This document shows positions 1 to 7,073 of a stretch of 64,000 nt of DNA, piece after piece. This DNA comes from Citrobacter freundii (lineage in GTDB: Bacteria > Pseudomonadota > Gammaproteobacteria > Enterobacterales > Enterobacteriaceae), in the NCBI RefSeq assembly GCF_011077955.1, contig NZ_JAALBX010000013.1:56143-120142 (forward strand), in the 5' to 3' direction. The position numbers were made by a program, and so were the translations under genes. Position 1 is the first letter of the stretch. Each line of letters begins with the position of its first letter. The notes under the pieces were generated by a model. That model was given only the letters and a program-made list of their open reading frames with translations, was not told the DNA's origin and ran no database searches.

Positions 1-909
1 AGACGCGGTCGGACGCAGGCCAAAATCAAACTGATATTGTGCGGTGACTTCAAAGTTTTGGGTTTTATTCGCAACGCCGTAGTCGCCATACGGGGTCATG
101 TTACGGGTTTCAGAATACATGGCCGCCAGATAAATATCGTTGGCGTCATATTTGACACCGGCAGTCCATGCATCAGCGGTATCACCGCCCGCGTAAGCTT
201 CAGACTGGTGACCATGCCAGGTTTGATCGCTGGTACGGTCAGAAGAGGTATAAGCAGCACCCACGCTTACGCCCATGCCAATATCATAGGTTGATGAAAT
301 ACCCCAGCCGTCACCATTCTCATGGCGGAAATCACGGCCGTTATTGGTGCCTTCATTACCGTTATTGCTGCCTTCGTTGTTGCCCTGGTACTGGAGGGCG
401 AAATTAAGCCCATCCACCAGACCAAAGAAGTCGCTGTTGCGATAGGTCGCCACACCGTTTGCACGGCTGGTCATATAGTTATCGGCGAAAGAGTAGGAGT
501 CGCCGCCGAACTCAGGCAGCATATCGGTCCAGGCTTCAATGTCGTAAAGCACGCCATAGTTACGACCATAATCGAATGAGCCGTAGTCGCCAAACTTCAG
601 GCCCGCGAAGCCAAGACGCGTCCAGGACTGATTGTCACCGGAGTTTGATTCCGTATTATTGGCCTGAACCTGATATTCCCACTGGCCATAACCGGTCAGT
701 TGATCCGAGATTTGGGTCTCGCCTTTGAAGCCGAGACGCAAATAGGTTTGATCGCCATCTGCGGAAGAATTGTCGGAAAAATAGTGCAGCGCATCAACCT
801 TGCCATATAAATCCAGTTTATTCCCGTCTTTATTGTAGATCTCTGCCGCGTGTGCCGCGCCCGCTGCTAATAAAGCAGGGACGATAAGAGCCAGTACTTT
901 TCTTTTCAT
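1..909 (-). CDS. ompN: Outer-membrane general porin, OmpC/OmpF/OmpN type (3' end cut by window)
   Basis: A 16-stranded trimeric porin for passive diffusion of small hydrophilic solutes across the outer membrane. The visible 303 codons begin with a signal peptide ([10 protein letters not shown]..., cleavage expected after Ala21, AAHA|AEIYN), followed by the porin start ([19 protein letters not shown]) and the PEFGGD loop-3 constriction motif at residues 132-137. The C-terminal strands lie outside the window. Its place downstream of nifJ and opposite a micC-like sRNA matches E. coli ompN, which is why I use that symbol; the sequence alone would also fit an ompC or ompK paralogue. An A/T-rich leader with a GGAATAACAAA ribosome site precedes the ATG. 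Confidence 0.85.
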   Translation of the reverse strand, partial: MKRKVLALIVPALLAAGAAHAAEIYNKDGNKLDLYGKVDALHYFSDNSSADGDQTYLRLGFKGETQISDQLTGYGQWEYQVQANNTESNSGDNQSWTRLGFAGLKFGDYGSFDYGRNYGVLYDIEAWTDMLPEFGGDSYSFADNYMTSRANGVATYRNSDFFGLVDGLNFALQYQGNNEGSNNGNEGTNNGRDFRHENGDGWGISSTYDIGMGVSVGAAYTSSDRTSDQTWHGHQSEAYAGGDTADAWTAGVKYDANDIYLAAMYSETRNMTPYGDYGVANKTQNFEVTAQYQFDFGLRPTAS

Positions 910-926
910 TTTGTTATTCCTTTAGC

Positions 927-938
927 ATGATTATCATT
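927..938. promoter_or_regulatory. Possible Fur-like core in the porin leader
   Basis: ATGATTATCATT is a perfect 12-base inverted repeat equal to the central part of the Fur consensus GATAATGATAATCATTATC, 18 bases upstream of the porin start codon. The flanks do not complete the 19-base consensus, so this is only a candidate. Confidence 0.25.
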
Positions 939-1128
939 TGTCTCGTTGTTTGAGACGCACCCATGCTATCCATAAACAGACTTGATCAAATATGTGTTAT
1001 TTGTTAAATGAGAAGTATATTCTTATCAAATTAATTCATAAGAAATACAATGATAAGATAATATAATCCGTGAATGTTTATATTCAATTCATGCAAATTA
1101 TCAATTATACCGGCGTAATAAAGTTATT

Positions 1129-1205
1129 TATTATGCTGGCGTTATATGTCTATTTTTTCTGCCTCATTTGTATTTTATCCCGGGCTCAGGTTCGGGATTT
1201 TTTTG
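1129..1205 (+). ncRNA. micC: MicC-like small regulatory RNA
   Basis: In E. coli, MicC is encoded between ompN and ydbK (nifJ), divergent from ompN, and represses the OmpC mRNA with Hfq. Here the same interval carries a -10 box TATTAT at 1129-1134 and, six bases later at 1141, GTTATATG, the conserved MicC 5' end. A rho-independent terminator follows: ATCCCGGGC / G-rich arm closing a TCAG loop at about 1178-1199, then a T run. The RNA would be about 65 nt, much shorter than the roughly 109 nt of E. coli. Synteny, 5' end and terminator agree; the middle is not recognisably conserved. Confidence 0.6.
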
Positions 1206-1237
1206 ATCTGAACACCAGTACTTTTCTCAATATTGGG

Positions 1238-1268
1238 CAAAAAAATGCCCCGCTTAACGGCGGGGCAT
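1238..1268 (-). terminator. Rho-independent terminator of nifJ
   Basis: Read on the minus strand, a 9-bp stem (ATGCCCCGC / GCGGGGCAT) with loop CGTTAA is followed by seven T. It lies 23 bases after the nifJ stop codon. Confidence 0.9.
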
Positions 1269-1291
1269 GGTTATTATTTTTGCTGTCAGTT

Positions 1292-4200
1292 TTAGTCGGC
1301 TTTTCCTGCCATTTGCGCCAGGAAGTTATAGCGTTTTTGCAGATCGGCCGTGGCATCTTTCCAAAGCTGTTCCGCCACATCAGGCTGTTGTGCGTTAAGG
1401 CGACGGAAACGCTGCTCGTTTTGCAACGTGTCGGCGAGCGCATCTGACGGCGGGCGGGAGTCCAGCGCCAGCGGCGGTTTTCCTTCCTGCGCGCGGCGTG
1501 GGTCAAAGCGGTAGAGCGGCCAGAAGCCGGTTGCCGTCAACTGACGCATCTGATCGTGACTGAGCGCCAGATCATAGCCGTGCTCTTCACACGGGCTGTA
1601 GGCAATAATCAGTGACGGACCGGGCCATGATTCCGCTTCCTGTATCGCTTTTACCGTCTGGTTAAGCTGCGCACCCAGGGAAATCTGCGCCACGTAGACG
1701 TGTCCATACATCATCATACTGACGCCCAAATCTTTGCGCGCTTTACGTTTGCCGTGCTCGCCGAATTTGGTGACGGCGCCGAGCGGGGTCGCTTTAGAGG
1801 CCTGGCCGCCGGTGTTGGAATAGCACTGCGTATCCAGTACCAGAATATTGACGTTCTCGGTCAGGCTTAACACATGGTCCAGACCGCCAAAACCAATATC
1901 GTATGCCCAGCCGTCGCCGCCAATCAGCCAGATGGATTTCTCCACCAGCGCATCGGCATCGGTCAACAACTGACGTGCATCCGGGCCGGTTTCCTCCGCC
2001 AGACAGTGGCGAAGCTGCGCTATCTGTTCGCGTCTGATTTCCGGCGTAGCGTCACTGTGCAACTGAGCGTTAAGTTCTGCGGGGATCTTATCGGCAAATT
2101 GTTCCAGTAACCGCATGACCCGCGCCCGGTGTTGATCAACCGTCAGGCGGAACCCGAGCCCGAACTCGGCATTATCTTCAAACAGCGAGTTAGCCCAGGC
2201 GGGTCCGCGACCATTAGCATCGGTGGTATACGGCGTGGAGGGCAGGTTGCCACCATAAATAGACGAACAGCCCGTAGCATTAGCAATCAGCAACCGGTCG
2301 CCATAAAGCTGGGTGAGCAGTTTAATGTAGGGCGTTTCGCCGCAGCCGGAACACGCGCCCGAATATTCAAACAGTGGGGTAATGAGCTGCGAGGTGCGGA
2401 TATCGATACGCTCAAGCGTGCTGCGCTCGATCTCGGGTAATTTCAGGAAGAAGTCGTAATTGACCTTTTCTTCTTCGACATGTTCAAGACGCGACATCAT
2501 GTTGATGGCTTTGATGTCCGGGTTTTCGCGATCTTTCGCCGGGCAAACCTCAACGCACAGATTACAGCCGGTGCAGTCTTCCGGCGCGACCTGCAATACA
2601 TATTTCTGGCCGCGCATATCGCGGGATTTTACATCCAGAGCGTGCAGGGCGTGCGGCGCCGCTTCCAGAGCGTCGGGCATCACCACTTTCGCGCGGATAG
2701 CCGAATGCGGACAGGCGGCGACGCAATGGTTGCACTGCGTACAAAGCTCCGGCTTCCAGATGGGAATTTCTTCGGCAATATTGCGTTTTTCCCACTGGGT
2801 AGTGCCAAGCGGCCAGGTGCCGTCCGGCGGCAGGGCGGACACAGGAAGCGCATCGCCAAGGCCTGCCAGCATGGCGGCGGTAACGGTTTTGACGAAATCC
2901 GGCGCGGCGTCAGACACCACAGGCGGACGGTTCGGGCTGTGAGTATTTACCGGCTGCAACGGCACGGCATACAGCGATTCTCGGGCAAGCGCCAGCGCTT
3001 GCCAGTTACGCTCTACCAGTTCCTGGCCTTTACTGCTGTAGCTTTTCGCAATCGCTCCCTGCAATTGTTGCAGCGCGCTGTCGCCTTGCAGGATGTCTGT
3101 CAGGTGGAAAAACGCCATCTGCATAACGGTATTGATACGCGCGCCAAGCTGGCATTCCCGGGCGATTTTTTGCGCGTTGATGATATAAAAACGCGCCTGT
3201 TTTTGGTTCAGCACCGCCTGCACCTCTTGCGGCAAGCGATCCCACACATCTTCTGCGCTGTAGGGCGTGTTGAGCAAGAAAATCCCGCCGGGTTTTAGCC
3301 GCTCCGCCATTTGGTACTTATCAATAAACTGTAACTGGTGGCAGCCAACAAAATCGGCTTTTTCCACCAGGTAGGCGGAATTAATCGGCTTCTCACTGAC
3401 GCGCAGGTGCGAGACGGTTAATCCACCTGCCTTTTTTGAGTCATAAACGAAGTAGCCCTGCGCATACCAGGGCGTGGCATTACCGATAATTTTGATGTTG
3501 TTTTTTGTGGCGGAAACACTCCCGTCGCTGCCAAGGCCGTAGAACAGCGCTTCGAGTCTGGCGCGAGACGGCAGGGTATTTTCAGGCAGCGGCAACGAGA
3601 GGTGGGTGACATCATCGTAAATCCCCACCGTAAAGCGTGATTTGGGTTTCGGCTGGCGTAATTCTTCAAATACGGCAAGGGCGCAGTCGGGGCCGAACTC
3701 TTTTGAAGACAGGCCATAGCGCCCGCCAATAACGCGCGGCAACGTTTCGCGCTCGCCGCGCGAAAACGCTTCGGCAAGCGAGGTCATTACATCCAGATAC
3801 AGCGGCTCGGCAACGGCCCCTGGCTCTTTGGTACGGTCCAGCACGGCAATATGACGCACACTTTGCGGCAAAACGTCCAGCATCGCGTGGGCGTTGAAAG
3901 GGCGGAATAATCGCACTTTCAACACACCCACTTTTTCGCCGCGGGTAAGCAGTTCGTCCACCCCTTCCTCGCAAGTGCCGATGGCGGAGCCCATTAACAC
4001 CACCACCCGCTCAGCCCGGGGATGGCCATAATATTCAAAAGGGCGATACTGACGGCCGGTGGCGGTCGCAAAATCATCCATGGTTTGTTGCACGCAATCG
4101 TAAACGGCGTTGTACCAGGGATTCGTAGCTTCGCGCGACTGGAAGTAAGTGTCCGGGTTCGCCGAGGTACCGCGGATAACCGGGTGTTCCGGGTTTAAGG

Positions 4201-4807
4201 CGCGGGCGCGATGGGCATCGATATCTGCCTGCGGCATCAGGCCTAAAAGCGTTTCGTTAGAGAGCGGTACAATTTTATTAATTTCATGCGAGGTGCGAAA
4301 ACCATCGAAGAAATGAATAAACGGGATGCGACTTTTCAGGGTGGCGATATGGGAAATCAGCGCGAAATCTTGCGCTTCCTGCACGCTGCTGGCGCACAGC
4401 ATCGCGCAGCCGGTCTGGCGAACCGCCATCACGTCCGAGTGATCGCCAAAGATGGAGAGCGCATGGGTGGCGACGGTACGCGCCGCCACGTGCAGCACAA
4501 ACGGCGTCAGTTGCCCGGCGAGTTTATAGAGCGTTGGGATCATCAACAGCAGCCCCTGGGACGAGGTAAACGTCGTCGATAAAGCTCCCGTCTGCAACGC
4601 CCCGTGCACCGCGCCGATAGCGCCCGCCTCAGACTGCATCTCTACCACACGCGGAACATCGCCCCAGACGTTTTTCACCCCGTTTCCTGACCAGGCATCC
4701 GCCTGTTCGGCCATCGTGGAACTGGGGGTTATCGGGTAGATAGCGATGACCTCGCTTGCACGAAACGCCACCGAAGCGACTGCGCCATTGCCGTCGATTG
4801 TGATCAT
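1292..4807 (-). CDS. nifJ: Pyruvate:flavodoxin/ferredoxin oxidoreductase
   Basis: Oxidatively decarboxylates pyruvate to acetyl-CoA and CO2 with flavodoxin or ferredoxin as acceptor, in the cytoplasm; E. coli homologue YdbK. At 1171 aa it has the full single-chain length (E. coli about 1174). Visible parts: N-terminal pyrimidine-binding domain (MITIDGNGAVASVAF), two 4Fe-4S ferredoxin motifs starting at Cys689 (CTQCNHCVAACP) and Cys745 (CTGCNLCVEVCP), an isolated GACSGCGE cluster-ligand segment, and the thiamine pyrophosphate site GGDGWAYDIG near residues 963-972 with LDTQCYSNTGGQ after it. Single gene, divergent from ydbJ, with its own terminator. In E. coli ydbK is linked to oxidative-stress control; no soxbox is obvious here. 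Confidence 0.97.
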   Translation of the reverse strand: MITIDGNGAVASVAFRASEVIAIYPITPSSTMAEQADAWSGNGVKNVWGDVPRVVEMQSEAGAIGAVHGALQTGALSTTFTSSQGLLLMIPTLYKLAGQLTPFVLHVAARTVATHALSIFGDHSDVMAVRQTGCAMLCASSVQEAQDFALISHIATLKSRIPFIHFFDGFRTSHEINKIVPLSNETLLGLMPQADIDAHRARALNPEHPVIRGTSANPDTYFQSREATNPWYNAVYDCVQQTMDDFATATGRQYRPFEYYGHPRAERVVVLMGSAIGTCEEGVDELLTRGEKVGVLKVRLFRPFNAHAMLDVLPQSVRHIAVLDRTKEPGAVAEPLYLDVMTSLAEAFSRGERETLPRVIGGRYGLSSKEFGPDCALAVFEELRQPKPKSRFTVGIYDDVTHLSLPLPENTLPSRARLEALFYGLGSDGSVSATKNNIKIIGNATPWYAQGYFVYDSKKAGGLTVSHLRVSEKPINSAYLVEKADFVGCHQLQFIDKYQMAERLKPGGIFLLNTPYSAEDVWDRLPQEVQAVLNQKQARFYIINAQKIARECQLGARINTVMQMAFFHLTDILQGDSALQQLQGAIAKSYSSKGQELVERNWQALALARESLYAVPLQPVNTHSPNRPPVVSDAAPDFVKTVTAAMLAGLGDALPVSALPPDGTWPLGTTQWEKRNIAEEIPIWKPELCTQCNHCVAACPHSAIRAKVVMPDALEAAPHALHALDVKSRDMRGQKYVLQVAPEDCTGCNLCVEVCPAKDRENPDIKAINMMSRLEHVEEEKVNYDFFLKLPEIERSTLERIDIRTSQLITPLFEYSGACSGCGETPYIKLLTQLYGDRLLIANATGCSSIYGGNLPSTPYTTDANGRGPAWANSLFEDNAEFGLGFRLTVDQHRARVMRLLEQFADKIPAELNAQLHSDATPEIRREQIAQLRHCLAEETGPDARQLLTDADALVEKSIWLIGGDGWAYDIGFGGLDHVLSLTENVNILVLDTQCYSNTGGQASKATPLGAVTKFGEHGKRKARKDLGVSMMMYGHVYVAQISLGAQLNQTVKAIQEAESWPGPSLIIAYSPCEEHGYDLALSHDQMRQLTATGFWPLYRFDPRRAQEGKPPLALDSRPPSDALADTLQNEQRFRRLNAQQPDVAEQLWKDATADLQKRYNFLAQMAGKAD

Positions 4808-4883
4808 AAAGACACCCTTACATTGCGCAAAAGAGAAAGGACTCCAAAAAGCGGAGCTTTAAAGTAATCCTTCAAGTCTAGCA

Positions 4884-4928
4884 AAGCGTCCCTGGGACCA
4901 TTTTCGCTTTTGTGTCGTAGGGACGCTT
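4884..4928. repeat. Inverted repeat in the nifJ/ydbJ divergent region
   Basis: AAGCGTCCCT (4884-4893) and AGGGACGCTT (4919-4928) are perfect 10-base inverted arms separated by 25 bases, upstream of nifJ. No T run follows, so an operator or an mRNA leader structure is more likely than a terminator. Confidence 0.4.
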
Positions 4929-5082
4929 AGCCCGGCCGTTTAGGACCCTTTTGGCGGCCTGTAACAACAAAAGTGCTAAAAAATGTGTCGACAGGCTAAA
5001 AGTCGTGCGGTGCCTCTCGACGGCGCGGCGCTTGCTCGCCTATATTGCATGGGTTTTGCGATTTTTTAATGAGGGGAGCGTC

Positions 5083-5364
5083 ATGCGTTCAGGTTTTTTT
5101 GTGGGGGGAGTGGCACTGTTTTTAGCCGCCTTGAGTTTAACCGGTTGCAGTAGTGAGCCTGAGCAGCAGGCAACGGCCGCGCATGTCGCGCCTGGGATGA
5201 AAGCGGCGATGTCCAGTAGTGGTGAAGCAAATTGCGCCATGATTGGCGGCGCAGCGCTTGCGGCACGTCAACTGGATGGGTCTGTCATTGGTATGTGCGC
5301 GCTACCGAATGGCAAACGTTGCAGCGAAGCGGCGCTGGCATCCGGTAGCTGCGGAAGTTACTAA
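5083..5364 (+). CDS. ydbJ: YdbJ-like DUF333 lipoprotein
   Basis: A 93-aa predicted lipoprotein. The N-terminus is a lipoprotein signal (FLAALSLTGC, lipobox LTGC), so it should be anchored in the envelope. The C-terminal half (CAMIGG...VIGMCALPNGKRCSEAAL) matches the DUF333 cysteine pattern CxxxGG...C.LPdG..C. The start at 5083 was chosen over an upstream in-frame start because of GAGGGGAGC immediately before it and because it begins the signal peptide. It sits between nifJ and hslJ as in E. coli, and its stop overlaps the convergent hslJ stop by four bases. Function unknown. Confidence 0.8.
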   Translation: MRSGFFVGGVALFLAALSLTGCSSEPEQQATAAHVAPGMKAAMSSSGEANCAMIGGAALAARQLDGSVIGMCALPNGKRCSEAALASGSCGSY

Positions 5365-5780
5365 TTTACCCAGTCGGCTTGTTTGTAAACCAGCGTATGT
5401 GGCTTACGAGTAAGCGTCAGCGACTGTGGAGTTTGCTCGACCGTTGCGCCGGCCGTTAGCATCTCGCCAATCAATTGATCTAACTGATTCAGTTCAGTCT
5501 CAGCGCATAACATTTTCGTGGAGGCGAGGCCGTCCACTTTCAGCACGTTGCCGTCCAGTTTGCCCTGGCCCATAAAGCGGTTACACATGCTGCCCGCAAC
5601 GTGCAGTTTCTCACCAAAGCTGATGTCTGGCTGTCGCTGCGGCGAGACAAGCGGTTTCCCGTCTACCGATTCCAGCACGTAACGACGATGCTCTAATTGC
5701 GATGAAGACAAGGTTGTGTTTGCCGTTTGGGCGCATCCCGACAAGACGACGCCGAGCGCTAAATACGTTAATTTTTTGAT
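5361..5780 (-). CDS. hslJ: Heat-shock lipoprotein HslJ (META/DUF306 domain), apparent ATC start
   Basis: HslJ is an outer-membrane-associated META-domain lipoprotein linked to novobiocin resistance in E. coli. The mature part (HRRYVLESVDGKP...ISFGEK...GSMCNRFMGQGKL) aligns along the whole length with the 140-aa E. coli protein. The frame stays open upstream of a possible TTG at 5744 and encodes IKKLTYLALGVVLSGC, a normal lipoprotein signal. It begins exactly at an ATC codon (5780-5778) four bases after AGGAGG. No ATG, GTG or TTG fits that position. Starting at TTG 5744 would remove the signal. I annotate 139 aa from ATC as the biologically sensible product, with the start codon as an anomaly. 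Confidence 0.85.
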   Translation of the reverse strand: MKKLTYLALGVVLSGCAQTANTTLSSSQLEHRRYVLESVDGKPLVSPQRQPDISFGEKLHVAGSMCNRFMGQGKLDGNVLKVDGLASTKMLCAETELNQLDQLIGEMLTAGATVEQTPQSLTLTRKPHTLVYKQADWVN

Positions 5781-5872
5781 AACTCCTCCTTAAGTATCTT
5801 TGCCATCAATGATTACGCGGTGAGTCTGCCACGCCACGCGCGCGCAATCATTGAGGATCGTCTTAAAGTGCT

Positions 5873-6862
5873 TTACACCAGGGCGTTAGGGCACGCTTCG
5901 CCTTTTTCCAGTTGGCGTAAATTATTCAGCGTCGTTTCTGAAATGCTGATTAATGCTTCTTCGGTCAGGAATGCCTGGTGCCCGGTAAACAGCACGTTGT
6001 GGCAGGCAGAAAGGCGACGGAATACATCATCCTGAATCACGTCGTTTGATTTATCTTCAAAGAACAGGTCGCGTTCATTTTCATAAACGTCCAGACCCAG
6101 CGAGCCGATTTTCTGATGTTTCAGCGCGTCGATTGCCGCCTGGGAATCGATAAGCGCGCCACGGCTGGTATTAATAATCATCACGCCGTCTTTCATCTGC
6201 TCAAACGCCGCCTGATTGAGTAAATGGTAATTTTCCGGCGTCAGTGGACAGTGCAGGGAGATAACATCGGAAGAGGAGAAGAGCGTCGGCAAATCAACGT
6301 ACTCCACGCCAATCTCCAGCGCTGCGGCACTGGGGTACGGATCGAACGCCAGCAGACGCATACCGAAACCTTTTAAGATCCTGAGCATCGCAACGCCGAT
6401 TTTGCCGGTACCGATAACGCCTGCGGTTTTGCCATACATCGTAAAGCCGGTTAAGCCTTCCAGCGAGAAGTTGGCGTCACGGGTGCGCTGATAGGCGCGG
6501 TGAATACGGCGGTTCAGGCACATCATCATGCCGATGGCATGTTCCGCTACCGCTTCAGGGGAGTAGGCTGGTACGCGCACCACGTGCAGGCCAAGCTCTT
6601 TCGCCGCATCGAGATCCACGTTGTTAAACCCCGCGCAGCGCAGGGCGATAAATTTTACGCCATGCTTTTTCAACTCTTCCAGCACCGGGCGGCTGGCGTC
6701 GTCATTCACGAAAATACACACGCCGTCACAGCCGTGAGCGGTTTTAGCGGTCCTCTCGGTCAGCAGAAAGTCATAAAATTCGATATCGTAACCATACCCC
6801 TGGTTAACGTGCTGTAGATACTTCTTGTCATACTGTTTTGTGCTATACACGGCCAGTTTCAT
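5873..6862 (-). CDS. ldhA: Fermentative D-lactate dehydrogenase
   Basis: Reduces pyruvate to D-lactate with NADH in the cytoplasm, regenerating NAD+ in fermentation. The product is 329 aa, the same length as E. coli LdhA and nearly identical over long stretches. It starts MKLAVYSTKQYDKKYL, carries the Rossmann motif GVIGTGKIGVAML, and has the catalytic histidine in FTGHQAFLT near the C-terminus. I chose the start at 6862 (after GGAGAATGTCTT) instead of an in-frame ATG 13 codons upstream because it matches the family start. It lies downstream of hslJ as in E. coli. Confidence 0.98.
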   Translation of the reverse strand: MKLAVYSTKQYDKKYLQHVNQGYGYDIEFYDFLLTERTAKTAHGCDGVCIFVNDDASRPVLEELKKHGVKFIALRCAGFNNVDLDAAKELGLHVVRVPAYSPEAVAEHAIGMMMCLNRRIHRAYQRTRDANFSLEGLTGFTMYGKTAGVIGTGKIGVAMLRILKGFGMRLLAFDPYPSAAALEIGVEYVDLPTLFSSSDVISLHCPLTPENYHLLNQAAFEQMKDGVMIINTSRGALIDSQAAIDALKHQKIGSLGLDVYENERDLFFEDKSNDVIQDDVFRRLSACHNVLFTGHQAFLTEEALISISETTLNNLRQLEKGEACPNALV

Positions 6863-7073
6863 AAGACATTCTCCAGTGATATTCTGTGATGACGTTATCA
6901 TGATTCAAAATTTCTTACAAAGTTTAAAAAAAACTGTGCTGAAACTAAGGGTTATCAATTAGTTTAGGCCAACTACGCTTATAACAAACGTCGCGTTCAT
7001 CCCGACTGACAAAAATGGCACAATGCGCCAGATAGCCCATTGAATTCTGGCCCAATCAGGATAGTGATCGCCC

